Assembly: GCF_000826545.1 (NCBI RefSeq)
Contig: NZ_CDME01000012.1
Span: 1-64,000 of the forward strand
Source of the DNA: Kibdelosporangium sp. MJ126-NF4
GTDB lineage: Bacteria; Actinomycetota; Actinomycetes; Mycobacteriales; Pseudonocardiaceae
Length of the DNA: 64,000 bases
Direction of reading: 5' to 3'
The notes beneath the pieces are model-generated. The model saw only the letters and a list, made by a program, of their open reading frames with translations, had not been told where the DNA came from and searched no databases. Numbering within the stretch: position 1 is the stretch's first letter; the number at the start of each line of letters is the position of its first letter. This document shows positions 35,687 through 44,346 of the stretch, piece by piece. A program made the translations under genes and the position numbers.

Positions 35687-36919
35687 ATGCCGGACCGGAC
35701 AAAGCACTTGCTCGGACTGCTGCTGGGCACCGAGGAGGACTGGCCGCGCGCGTTCGAGGCGCTGGTCGCGCGGCTCGGGCCGGTGCGCGGCCCGGCGGGC
35801 ACCGAGCACACAGTGGACTGCGAGCGGATCACCATCGAACCGTTCGACCTGCGCGCGAAACCGCGTTACGACCTGGTGATCGACCGACTGGCGTACTGGT
35901 ACTACGTGCCGCGCGAGTGGTTGAAGAAGGTCGCACTGATGGACGACGTCTACCTGCTCAACAGCCCGTTCACGTTCCAGTCCATGGAGAAGCACGCCGC
36001 CTACTGCGCCATGATGCGCCTGGGCCTGAAGGTTCCGCCGACGTGGCTCGTGCCGTACAAGAACCCGGTCGAGCACGCGAAGTACGCCTACACCGCGGCG
36101 AAGTACAACAAGCCGTTCGACCTGGACGCGGTGGCCGACCAGGTCGGCTATCCGCTGTTCATGAAGCCCTACGACGGCGGCGCGTGGCGTGGCGTCTCCC
36201 GGATCACCGATCCGGCCGCGCTGCACCAGGCGTACGACTCGTCCGGCGAGATGCTGATGCACCTGCAGGCCTCGGTGGAGGGCTACGACTCGTTCGCCCG
36301 GTCGCTGACCATCGGCCCGGAGAGCATGGTCATGCGGTTCCAGCCGGAGAAGCCGATGCACGAGCGCTACGCGGTGCAGCACGGTTTCCTGTCCGAGCAG
36401 GCCGGTTCCGAGGTCGTCGCGATCTCCCGGCTGATCAACGCGTTCTTCCGGTGGGAGTTCAACTCGTGCGAGAGCCTGGTGATCGGCTCCGAGGTCTACC
36501 CGATCGACTACGCCAACGCCTGCCCGGACATCTCGATCACCTCGCTGCACTACTACTTCCCCTGGGCGATCGGCGCTCTGCTGAAGTGGTCGGTGTTCTG
36601 TGCGGTGACCGGCCGCCGGGCCAGGCTGGACCTGGACACCCGGCGGTACTTCGAGATCGCCGACTCCGAACTGGACTACCGCGGCAAACTGGCCGAGTAC
36701 CTGAAGCTCGCCGACGACTACTTCGACACGGCGGCGTACACCGAGTTCTGCGCCACCTCACTGCCCAATGTGGACAACATGGTCCGCGACTGGGTGTCCT
36801 CTCCCGACTTCGACGCACTGCTCGTCGACACCGTGCGCACCACGTATCCACCAGCCGAGCATGATCGGTTCGTCGCGCACTTCCGCGGCCTGATCGGACT
36901 CTGGATCCAGGAAGGCTGA
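35687..36919 (+). CDS. ATP-grasp ligase
   Basis: 410 residues. An amino segment with IDRLAYWYYVPREWLK is followed by the ATP-grasp fold: FQSMEKHAAYCAMMRLGLKV, YPLFMKPYDGGAWRGVSRI (ATP-binding Lys/loop) and WEFNSCESLVIG with IDYANACPD near the metal site. It should join a carboxylate to an amine through an acyl phosphate. The adjacent GCS2-type gene makes a two-ligase system. A clear ACGGAGG ribosome site precedes the ATG. Substrates are unknown. Confidence 0.82.
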   Translation: MPDRTKHLLGLLLGTEEDWPRAFEALVARLGPVRGPAGTEHTVDCERITIEPFDLRAKPRYDLVIDRLAYWYYVPREWLKKVALMDDVYLLNSPFTFQSMEKHAAYCAMMRLGLKVPPTWLVPYKNPVEHAKYAYTAAKYNKPFDLDAVADQVGYPLFMKPYDGGAWRGVSRITDPAALHQAYDSSGEMLMHLQASVEGYDSFARSLTIGPESMVMRFQPEKPMHERYAVQHGFLSEQAGSEVVAISRLINAFFRWEFNSCESLVIGSEVYPIDYANACPDISITSLHYYFPWAIGALLKWSVFCAVTGRRARLDLDTRRYFEIADSELDYRGKLAEYLKLADDYFDTAAYTEFCATSLPNVDNMVRDWVSSPDFDALLVDTVRTTYPPAEHDRFVAHFRGLIGLWIQEG

Positions 36920-36927
36920 GCAGACCC

Positions 36928-38406
36928 ATGGGCAAGGAAGTCGAGCGGCGGACCTTCAGCCGCGAGGACAGAACCCGCTACCGTCACAAGGTCAGGCGCT
37001 GCCTCGACGCGTTCGCCCGGATGCTGCAGGAGTCCCGGTTCGACTTCGAACGCCCGATGACCGGGCTGGAGATCGAGCTGAACCTGGTCACCAACCAGAC
37101 CGAACCGGCGATGCGCAACGAGGAGGTGCTCGGCGCGATCGCCGACCCCGACTTCGTCACCGAACTCGGCCAGTTCAACATCGAGATCAACGTGCAGCCG
37201 CGGGAACTGTCCGGCGGCGGCATCACCGAGTTCGAGAAGCAGGTCCGCGACAGCCTCAACGCGGGCGAGAACAAGGCACGCTCGAAAGGTGCGCACATGG
37301 TGATGGTCGGCATCCTGCCGACGCTGCGCGCCACCGACCTGACCCGCGACACGTTGTCGGCGAACCCGCGCTACGCCCTGCTCAACGATCAGATCTTCAC
37401 CGCACGCGGCGAGGACATCCACATCTCGATCGAGGGCACCGAGCGTCTCGAGGTCACGTGCGACTCGATCGCGCCGGAGGCCGCGTGTACGAGCGCACAG
37501 CTGCACCTGCAGGTCAGCCCGATGCAGTTCTCCGCGTACTGGAACGCGGCGCAGGCGATCGCGGGCGTGCAGCTCGCGCTGGCCGCGAACTCGCCGTTCC
37601 TGTTCGGACAGAACCTCTGGCAGGAGACCAGGGTGCCGTTGTTCGAGCAGGCCACCGACACCAGGCCGGACGAACTGAAGGCGCAGGGCGTGCGGCCGCG
37701 CGTGTGGTTCGGCGAGCGGTGGATCACCTCGGTGTTCGACCTGTTCGAGGAGAACGTCCGGCTGTACCCGGCGCTGCTGCCCATTGTGGACGAGGAAGAC
37801 CCGTTCGAGGCACTGGAGGCAGGCAAGGTCCCGGCACTGGCGGAACTGCGGTTGCACAACGGCACGATCTACCGGTGGAACCGCCCGGTGTACGACGTCG
37901 TCGACGGCACCCCGCACCTGCGCGTGGAGAACCGGGTGCTCCCGGCCGGGCCGACCGTCGCGGACACACTGGCCAACGCGGCGTTCTACTTCGGCGTGGT
38001 CCGGATGCTCGCGGAGGCCGAGCGGCCGATCTGGTCGCAGATGTCGTTCAGCGCGGCCGAGGAGAACTTCCACCTCGGCGCCCGGCACGGGATCGACGCG
38101 CAGCTCTACTGGCCGGGCGTGGGTTTCGTGCCCGCGGCCGAACTCGTGCTGCGGCGGTTGTTGCCGTTGGCCCATGAAGGCCTTGACCGCTGGGGCGTTC
38201 ACCCCGACGAGCGGGACAGACTGCTGGGCATCATCCGGGACAGATGCCTGACCGGCCGCAACGGCGCCACCTGGCAGGTCAGCGAGGTCGCCCGGATCGA
38301 GCAGCGGGACAACACCGACCGGTACACCGCGCTGCGGACCATGCTGAACCTCTACATCACCAACATGCACTCCAACACCCCGGTGCACGACTGGCCGATC
38401 GACTAG
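36928..38406 (+). CDS. Glutamate-cysteine-ligase family 2 (GCS2) amidoligase
   Basis: 492 residues. GLEIELNLV (metal-binding Glu pair, about 47-55), FNIEINVQPRELSG, and ISIEGTERLEVTCDSI are the GCS2 landmarks; SFSAAEENFHLGARHGIDAQL occurs late. This family links an amino acid side-chain or alpha carboxylate to an amine using ATP. It is longer than the EgtA/YbdK groups, with an extra carboxyl part (about 370-492). It is the last gene of the esterase-esterase-ATP-grasp operon and ends at a strong terminator. Confidence 0.82.
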   Translation: MGKEVERRTFSREDRTRYRHKVRRCLDAFARMLQESRFDFERPMTGLEIELNLVTNQTEPAMRNEEVLGAIADPDFVTELGQFNIEINVQPRELSGGGITEFEKQVRDSLNAGENKARSKGAHMVMVGILPTLRATDLTRDTLSANPRYALLNDQIFTARGEDIHISIEGTERLEVTCDSIAPEAACTSAQLHLQVSPMQFSAYWNAAQAIAGVQLALAANSPFLFGQNLWQETRVPLFEQATDTRPDELKAQGVRPRVWFGERWITSVFDLFEENVRLYPALLPIVDEEDPFEALEAGKVPALAELRLHNGTIYRWNRPVYDVVDGTPHLRVENRVLPAGPTVADTLANAAFYFGVVRMLAEAERPIWSQMSFSAAEENFHLGARHGIDAQLYWPGVGFVPAAELVLRRLLPLAHEGLDRWGVHPDERDRLLGIIRDRCLTGRNGATWQVSEVARIEQRDNTDRYTALRTMLNLYITNMHSNTPVHDWPID

Positions 38407-38415
38407 ACAGGTGGA

Positions 38416-38456
38416 GTCTCGGAGGACATCCCCACGCCTGGGATGTCGTCCGAGAC
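38416..38456. terminator. Bidirectional hairpin terminator
   Basis: Stem of 17 positions (38416-38432 with 38440-38456) with one mismatch and a 7-nt loop. It separates the convergent GCS2 and acyltransferase genes. Confidence 0.75.
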
Positions 38457-38475
38457 GGGAACACTAGACCTAGAC

Positions 38476-39609
38476 CTAGACCTTGACCTCGACAGGGGCA
38501 TCGGTCTTGTCTGCCTTGCGGGGACGGCTCCACCGGCGGATCGCGGGGAGTTCGACCAGGCGGTACAACAGCCACGCGAGTACGACGGTGATCACGAACG
38601 TCACCGCGACCCGGCCCAGTGTCTCGTAGACGTCCCACTGGATGCCCGACTGCAGCAGCACCGGCCCGTAGTAGGCCACCATCAGGTGCAGCAGGTAGAA
38701 CGCGAAGGAGATCTCACCGAGCCAGACCATCGACGGCCTGCTCGCCCAGGTCCGGCGCCCGGCCACGTCGGCGGCCGCCCCGCTGGCGATCACCAGTGCC
38801 AACGGGATGATCAGCGGCGCGACCACACCGAACGCGTCGGGGAGGATCGCCGTCAGCGCGAAACCCGGGACGAGAGTCAGCAGTGCCGCGGGGTGGCTGA
38901 GCCGGATCCACCGGCCCTCCTGCACGATCCGGGCCATCAGGATCCCGACCGCGAACTCGAACATCCGGCTCACCGGCAGGAAGTAGGTGAACCAGAACTG
39001 CCACCACGACAAGGAGGTGCCTGGCAGGACCGGCTCGTCGGGCAGCAGCAGTTTCGCGACCAGCGGCAGCGCGAGAACACTGAGCGCGAGGGCACCGGTC
39101 CACAGCCACAACCGGTTGCCGCGGATCTTCTTCAGCAGCACCAACAGCACCGGGAAGCACAGGTAGAACACCAGCTCGACACCCAGCGACCAGGCGGGCC
39201 CGTTCACGCCGTGGATCACCTCGTACACCGGCACCCAGGCGTTGACCAGGAACAATCCCGGCAGGAACTCCCCCGTGGTGACCGCCTTGCCTGCGATGAG
39301 CACCAGCACCAGGCCCGCCAGCCAGGTGACGAGGTGGTTCGGGTAGATCTTCATGAACCGGCGACGCCAGAACCGGATCGGCCGGTCGCCCGGCCGCGCC
39401 GACCAGGTGAGCACGAATCCGCTGAGGATGAAGAAGAATTCGACGCCGATGTAGGCGAAGTTGCCGACATATTTGAAGAGGAAATCGTTGAGCTCCGGAC
39501 TGGTGAACTTCGACTCGGATGCTATGTGCGCGAGGAAAACCAGGATCGCTGCCGCGAACCTCATCCCGGTCAACGACGATAAGTGCGGAATTGGGCGGCT
39601 GTCTGACAT
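38476..39609 (-). CDS. Acyltransferase family 3 (OafA/YrhL-like) membrane protein
   Basis: 377 residues with about ten hydrophobic spans. LSSLTGMRFAAAILVFLAHI near the start and FFFILSGFVLTWSARP (about 56-72) are the acyltransferase-3 motifs; His at the end of the first helix is the expected catalytic residue. It transfers acetyl or other acyl groups to an envelope glycan or to a secreted sugar-bearing metabolite. Its 3' end lies in a tandem hexamer that encodes VEVKV and the stop. The ATG at 39609 follows GGGGAAAG. Confidence 0.85.
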   Translation of the reverse strand: MSDSRPIPHLSSLTGMRFAAAILVFLAHIASESKFTSPELNDFLFKYVGNFAYIGVEFFFILSGFVLTWSARPGDRPIRFWRRRFMKIYPNHLVTWLAGLVLVLIAGKAVTTGEFLPGLFLVNAWVPVYEVIHGVNGPAWSLGVELVFYLCFPVLLVLLKKIRGNRLWLWTGALALSVLALPLVAKLLLPDEPVLPGTSLSWWQFWFTYFLPVSRMFEFAVGILMARIVQEGRWIRLSHPAALLTLVPGFALTAILPDAFGVVAPLIIPLALVIASGAAADVAGRRTWASRPSMVWLGEISFAFYLLHLMVAYYGPVLLQSGIQWDVYETLGRVAVTFVITVVLAWLLYRLVELPAIRRWSRPRKADKTDAPVEVKV

Positions 39610-39764
39610 GAGACCACTTTCCCCAGGAGGGCACACTTTTGCCCTGAAGGGATGTTTCTGCCAGAACAACCACGAGACCGGCTCGAGTCCGGCCGCAGAC
39701 CAGCCGCCGACCGGCCGCAGAGGCCGGGCTGGTGCACCGTTTCAGCCGGTTGACGCCGACGGTT

Positions 39765-40424
39765 TCAGCCGGTGTGGGCGGGGACGGGCCTGCGCAGCAG
39801 GTCGCCGAGACCGCCTTCGAGCAAGTGAAACGCGTGTTCGGTCGCGGCGACCGCGTCCGGGTGGATGTCGTCGGGAGACTCGCCCGCCATCACCCGGCGG
39901 GTGTTCTCGGCGACGAGGACCAGGTGCACACCCTGGATCTGGGCCGCGATCAGCCGGGCGGTCAGCTCCGACGCGCCCTCCTCGATCAGCGCCTCGGCCA
40001 GCAGACGCCTGCTGTCCTCCTGGTACTGCGCCTCCCGCTCGGCCAGCACGGGCGTGGTGTGGATCAGCCGGTTGAGCCGCAGCACCTCGGGGTCGTCGCT
40101 CAGTCCGGTGATGGGATGGCGCTCGACCAGTGCGTTGATCAGGAACGCGCGCAGTGCGCCGTGCGGGGTCTGCCCCGGTTCGCGCTCACGGACCACGGTC
40201 GCGGCCGCGTGGACGTGGTGCTTGCGGGCTACTTCCAGTACGACGTCGGCCTTGAGTGAGAAGTAGTTGAACAGGGTCTTCTTCGACACGTCCGCTGCGT
40301 CGGCGATCGCGGCGCAGGAGACGTTGTGGAAGCCGTGTTCCTCGAACAGGTCGAGGGCGGCGTTGGACAGCTGACGCCTGGTCGCGTCCTTCTTGCGCTC
40401 ACGGAGGCCTGGTTGCTCGTCCAC
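39765..40424 (-). CDS. TetR/AcrR-family regulator of the MDR gene
   Basis: 219 residues. Helix-turn-helix about 17-62 (ALDLFEEHGFHNVSCAAIA, ADVSKKTLFNYFSLKADVV). GTG start at 40424. It is divergent from the quinone-oxidoreductase-like gene with a direct repeat in the gap, so it probably controls that gene and itself. Confidence 0.85.
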   Translation of the reverse strand: MDEQPGLRERKKDATRRQLSNAALDLFEEHGFHNVSCAAIADAADVSKKTLFNYFSLKADVVLEVARKHHVHAAATVVREREPGQTPHGALRAFLINALVERHPITGLSDDPEVLRLNRLIHTTPVLAEREAQYQEDSRRLLAEALIEEGASELTARLIAAQIQGVHLVLVAENTRRVMAGESPDDIHPDAVAATEHAFHLLEGGLGDLLRRPVPAHTG

Positions 40425-40452
40425 GGGGCAAGTCTACACCAGTCACACTTAT

Positions 40453-40484
40453 CACCCGAGAGAAAAAGTACACCCGATAGAAAA
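40453..40484. promoter_or_regulatory. Direct repeat in the TetR/MDR divergent promoter
   Basis: CACCCGAGAGAAAA (40453-40466) and CACCCGATAGAAAA (40471-40484) differ at one base and start 18 bases apart. The gap is unusually AT-rich for the window. Candidate operator for the TetR protein. Confidence 0.5.
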
Positions 40485-40554
40485 TTCTGCTACGTTCTGT
40501 CGAGGCACCCGGTCATCGGACCGGACGGCCAGGCCACGACGAAGGAGAGAGCTC

Positions 40555-41466
40555 GTGCGAGCCGCGGCATTGAGATCGTTCGGACCACCCGAGGTGCTCA
40601 CCGTGGCAGACCTCGATGAGCCACAAGCCGCGGCGGGCCAGGTGCGTGTCCGTGTGCGCGTGGCGGGCGTACAGCCCTTCGACTGCAAGGTGCGGGCCGG
40701 TGTGATGCCCAGCAGGCTCACCGGGAGCTTCCCGATCGTGCCCGGCAACGAGTTCGCCGGGGTGATCGACCAGGTCGGCGCGGACGTGACCGGGTTCTCG
40801 ACAGGTGACGCCGTGCTCGGCTACTCCACGCTCAGGGCCTACGCGGAGTACATCGTGGTGAGCGCCGACCAGGTGGCGCTCAAGCCGGAGGCCATGCCGT
40901 GGGACATCGCGGGCGGTTTCTCCGGTGCCGCGCAGGGCGCCCGCAACGCGCTGCTGCAGATGGACATCAAGCCCGGCGATACGGTCCTGCTCAACGGCGC
41001 CGCAGGCGGGCTGGGCACCATGGCCATCCAGCTGGCCAAGATTCGCGGTGCGGCGACGGTGATCGGCACCGCCCGCGAGGAGAACCACGACCACCTGCGC
41101 GCACTCGGCGCGATCCCCCTCACCTACGGCGAAGGGCTCGTCGACCGGATCCGCGAGGTCGCCCCGGACGGGGTGGACGCCGCACTGGGATCGGGCGTGG
41201 ACGGGCTGCGGGCGTCGATCGCGGTGACCAAGGACAAGGACCGCGTCGTCACCATGATCTTCGACGAGGAGATCGCGGCACTCGGCATCCGCGACTGGGT
41301 CGGGGTCCGCACCGCCGAGGGACTCGCCGAAATGCTCGGCTTTCACACCGAAGGTCGGTGCGATGTGCACATTCGTGCCGCGTATCCGTTGGACCAGGCC
41401 GCCGACGCCCAGCGCGACGTGGGCAGCGGGCATGGCCGGGGCAAAGTCGTCATCACCGTCGACTGA
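40555..41466 (+). CDS. Zinc-free MDR quinone/alkene oxidoreductase
   Basis: 303 residues. VRAAALRSFGPPEVLTVADL and VPGNEFAGVIDQVGADVTGF (about 60-80) open the GroES-like domain; LLNGAAGGLGTMAIQLAK is the NADPH-binding loop. The usual zinc-binding Cys residues are lacking, so it reduces enones or quinones with NADPH. GTG start after GGAGAGA. It borders the polyketide cluster and could protect against quinones, but it has its own TetR. Confidence 0.87.
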   Translation: MRAAALRSFGPPEVLTVADLDEPQAAAGQVRVRVRVAGVQPFDCKVRAGVMPSRLTGSFPIVPGNEFAGVIDQVGADVTGFSTGDAVLGYSTLRAYAEYIVVSADQVALKPEAMPWDIAGGFSGAAQGARNALLQMDIKPGDTVLLNGAAGGLGTMAIQLAKIRGAATVIGTAREENHDHLRALGAIPLTYGEGLVDRIREVAPDGVDAALGSGVDGLRASIAVTKDKDRVVTMIFDEEIAALGIRDWVGVRTAEGLAEMLGFHTEGRCDVHIRAAYPLDQAADAQRDVGSGHGRGKVVITVD

Positions 41467-41545
41467 CCGGCTTTCCTGGACGGGTGGGGCGGCACACCCC
41501 AGGGCCGCTTCACCCGTCCGCCGTCGGTTGACGCCCGCACACTTC

Positions 41546-41779
41546 TCAGACTTCTTCGCCCCTGGGAGGAAGATCAGATAGATCCAGCCGCCGCCAATCG
41601 ATAAATCTCACCAACCAACCGGGTCGCCGACCAGGGCGTGCCGGCTGGGTGAATCGCGACCCGATGAGGAGAACCTCATCGGGAAATTCTGGTTGCCCAC
41701 GTTTCGGGACAGCAATGACAGGGGTGGCGGGAAACGGCAGAATACGGTATTCGTGTCCACTATTGGCCGCGAGCGCCAT
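41546..41779 (-). CDS. Possible small hypothetical protein
   Basis: 77 residues from ATG 41779: an opening MALAANSGHEYRILPF, then VIAVPKRGQPEFPDEVLL and WLVRFIDWRRLDLSDLP. Composition and alternating hydrophobic residues look protein-like, but the ribosome site is weak and third-position bias is modest. I do not recognise it. It may equally be a chance frame in the SARP upstream region. Confidence 0.35.
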   Translation of the reverse strand: MALAANSGHEYRILPFPATPVIAVPKRGQPEFPDEVLLIGSRFTQPARPGRRPGWLVRFIDWRRLDLSDLPPRGEEV

Positions 41780-41899
41780 CGCACTACCGCCAGTAGGAAG
41801 CTGACATCGACGAGCGGTTTCACATGCCGTCGCCCGTGCCGCAACCCAAAACACGCACGGCCCATTGTGACCTTCTTGCCGATTGCCACACAGCCCTGA

Positions 41900-42203
41900 T
41901 ACCGTCTGTCGAGATATGATGAACTGTCTGCGACAGATGGGACATATATATCCACCTGGGGAGCGACAATAAAATGATCTTCCAAGTTCTGTGTACCGTC
42001 ACGCCATTTACCAGGTTTGCCATCGCAATCAGCGGGTCGACCTCAGGCAGGTGCGGCACTCGAAGACGACTGGGGGAACGGAATTGAGGTTCAGAAAAGA
42101 TATCGCACAAGACTCTCTTCCGCACAGAGGTGTACCTTTACGTGGGCGCGACGCGGGTTCCGACAGGGGGCCCACCCTGCTGCAGGACACGCCCGGCCGG
42201 CAC
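41900..42203 (+). promoter_or_regulatory. AT-rich upstream region of the SARP gene
   Basis: The lowest-GC stretch of the window lies at about 41905-41985, with CATATATATCC and CAATAAAATGATC. CTGTC-tgc-GACAG at 41924-41936 is a short perfect dyad. No SARP-type heptamer pair is clear here, so the SARP gene itself may answer to other regulators. From 42084 a TTG with GGGGGAACGG upstream opens the SARP frame early. Confidence 0.45.
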
Positions 42204-42950
42204 GTGAAGTTCACAACGCTGGGCTCACTGCAGATCTGGAACGGCAGGAACGCGTGCGCGCCCAAGACACCGAAAGTGCTCCAGGTGCTGGCCCTACTGC
42301 TGGTCAGGGCGAACAGCACAGTCCGAACCGAGTCGTTGATCCAGGAACTGTGGGGGGACAACCCGCCACGCAGCGCGTTGACCACCATCCAGACCTACAT
42401 CTACCAGCTGCGCAGGCTGATCAACAGGGAGCAGCTCGCCGAGAGCAGCGACGACATGCTGATCACCCGCGCCCCCGGCTACATCCTCCTGGTCCGGCCG
42501 GATCAACTGGATCTGCACACGTTCCAGGACCTCAGGGAGGACGGGAAAGCGTATTTCGCGCAGCGCCGGTTCGCCGAGGCATCGTCGTGCCTGCGTGCCG
42601 CGCTGAAGTTGTGCACCGACAGTCCACTGGCGAACGTCAAGCTCGGCTGCCAGCTGTCCGCGCACGTGGTCGATCTGCAGGAGCAGCGACGCAACACACT
42701 CCAGCTGGTGATCGAGTCCGAAATGGAACTGGGGTTGCATCGGGAACTCATCGCGGAGCTGACGTCCATGACCGCCACCTACACGCTTGACGAATGGTTC
42801 CACCAGCAGCTGATGCGGGTCCTCGACCGCAGCGGGCGGCGCAGTGACGCCCTCCGGGTCTACCGGAGCCTGCAGCGTACTCTGGACGACGAACTGGGCA
42901 TCGACCCCTCGCCCGAGACGCAGAAGCTCCACGGCCAGTTGCTGCAATGA
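42204..42950 (+). CDS. SARP-family pathway activator
   Basis: 248 residues. The OmpR-type winged helix (about 1-95; VKFTTLGSLQIWNGRN, APKTPKVLQVLALLLVRAN, LIQELWGDNPPRSALTTIQT, YIYQLRRLI) is followed by a bacterial transcriptional-activation domain (about 105-248; YRSLQRTLDDELGIDPSPE). It matches ActII-ORF4/DnrI-size activators. I start at GTG 42204 because family members begin exactly here (M-K/R-F-x-x-LG); a longer form from TTG 42084 is possible and has a better ribosome site. Four heptamer pairs inside the cluster are its likely targets. Confidence 0.9.
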   Translation: MKFTTLGSLQIWNGRNACAPKTPKVLQVLALLLVRANSTVRTESLIQELWGDNPPRSALTTIQTYIYQLRRLINREQLAESSDDMLITRAPGYILLVRPDQLDLHTFQDLREDGKAYFAQRRFAEASSCLRAALKLCTDSPLANVKLGCQLSAHVVDLQEQRRNTLQLVIESEMELGLHRELIAELTSMTATYTLDEWFHQQLMRVLDRSGRRSDALRVYRSLQRTLDDELGIDPSPETQKLHGQLLQ

Positions 42951-42993
42951 CGCAGCGCCTGTCGCCCGAGGACTCGTGACTGACTACTTCGGA

Positions 42994-43024
42994 CCCCGCC
43001 CGGCGATCAGCCGGGCGGGGTTTT
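42994..43024 (+). terminator. Rho-independent terminator of the SARP gene
   Basis: CCCCGCCCGGC, loop gatca, GCCGGGCGGGG, then TTTT and CCTTT. It is a perfect 11-bp stem with a U tract, 44 bases after the SARP stop, facing the convergent C-3 dehydrase gene. Confidence 0.9.
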
Positions 43025-43044
43025 CCTTTGCTCTGAAGGGAAAG

Positions 43045-44346
43045 TCAACTGTTGGCCAGCACGAAGGCGCGAATCTCGGCCGCGATGTAGCCGATCATCT
43101 CCACGGTGAGGCTCGGGTAGACACCCACCCAGAAAGTGCTGTCGGTGACGATGTCGCTGTTGTCCAGCGTCCCGCTGACGCGGTACTCGACGTCGGCGTA
43201 GGCGGGATGCCGGGTCAGGTTGCCGCCGAAGAACCGCCGGGTGCTGATCCGCTGGGACTCCAGATGATCGACGAGAGCCGCGCGGGTGTAACCGGCGTCC
43301 GGCGCGACCGTGAGCACGAACCCGAACCAGCTGGGATCACTGCCGGGCGTCGGTTCCGGCATGATCAGGCCGGGCAACTGGTCGAGCGACTCACGCAGGA
43401 GCGCCCAGTTCCGGCGCCGCAGCGCGCCGAACTCCTCAACCCGCCCAAGCTGGCTCAGCCCCAGTGCGGCCTGCAGGTCCGTGGACTTCAGGTTGTAGCC
43501 GACGTGGGAGAAGATGTACTTGTGGTCGTATCCGTGCGGCAACGTCCCCAGCTGCTGGTCGAACCGTTTGAGGCACTTGTTGTCCTGCCCGGGTTCGCAC
43601 CAGCAGTCGCGACCCCAGTCCCGCATGGACTCCACGATCCGTGCCAGCGCGAGGTTGTCGGTCATCACACAGCCGCCCTCGCCCATGGTGATGTGGTGGG
43701 CGGGGTAGAAGCTCGTGGTGGCCATGTCGCCGAACGTCCCGGTGAGCTTGCCGCGGTAGGTCGATCCGACGGCGTCGCAGTTGTCCTCGATCAGGAAGAG
43801 TCCCTTGTTCTCCGCGATCTGCGCGATTTCCGTCACCGCGTAAGGGTTTCCGAGCGAGTGGGCGATCATGATCGCTTTGGTTCGCGGACCGGTCGCCGCG
43901 TCCACCAGCTCGGGTGTGGTGTTGTAGGTGCCCAGTTCGATGTCGACGAACACCGGCACCAGGCCGTTGTTGACGATCGGGTTGACCGTCGTGGGGAATC
44001 CCGACGCGACGGTGACGACCTCGTCGCCCGGCCGCAGCCGGTGCTCCTCCAACAGTGGCGAGGTGAGCGCGCTCAGCGCGAGCAGGTTCGCCGACGAGCC
44101 CGAGTTGGTCAGATGTGCCTTGCGCAGCCCGAAGAACCGGGCGAACTGGCGCTCGAACCGCTGTGAGCTCACGCCCGCGGCGATCCGCATCTCCAGCGCC
44201 GCCTCGACGAGCGCGACCCGGTCGTCGTCGTCGAGGGTCGCGCCGGAGGCCAGCAGCTGGGTCACGCCAGGGACGAACTGGTGTGTGGACCGGTCCTGGT
44301 GGTACTTGCGGACGAGGTCCAGGATGTAGCTCTTGTCGTCATCCAT
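43045..44346 (-). CDS. NDP-4-keto-6-deoxyhexose C-3 dehydrase (SpnQ/UrdQ/RfbH-like, PMP and 2Fe-2S)
   Basis: 433 residues, aspartate-aminotransferase fold. SGSSANLLALSAL, VASGFPTTVNPIV and IEDNCDAVGSTYRG are aminotransferase-like, but the usual cofactor Lys is His in SFYPAHHITMGEGG, the hallmark of E1-type dehydrases. CWCEPGQDNKC and an earlier/later Cys give the iron-sulphur site. The enzyme removes the C-3 hydroxyl of an NDP-4-keto-(2,)6-dideoxyhexose, using electrons from a reductase not seen here. With the 2,3-dehydratase and 3-ketoreductase upstream it points to a 2,3,6-trideoxyhexose such as rhodinose or amicetose. It is last in the sugar operon and overlaps the ketoreductase gene by eight bases. 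Confidence 0.92.
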   Translation of the reverse strand: MDDDKSYILDLVRKYHQDRSTHQFVPGVTQLLASGATLDDDDRVALVEAALEMRIAAGVSSQRFERQFARFFGLRKAHLTNSGSSANLLALSALTSPLLEEHRLRPGDEVVTVASGFPTTVNPIVNNGLVPVFVDIELGTYNTTPELVDAATGPRTKAIMIAHSLGNPYAVTEIAQIAENKGLFLIEDNCDAVGSTYRGKLTGTFGDMATTSFYPAHHITMGEGGCVMTDNLALARIVESMRDWGRDCWCEPGQDNKCLKRFDQQLGTLPHGYDHKYIFSHVGYNLKSTDLQAALGLSQLGRVEEFGALRRRNWALLRESLDQLPGLIMPEPTPGSDPSWFGFVLTVAPDAGYTRAALVDHLESQRISTRRFFGGNLTRHPAYADVEYRVSGTLDNSDIVTDSTFWVGVYPSLTVEMIGYIAAEIRAFVLANS

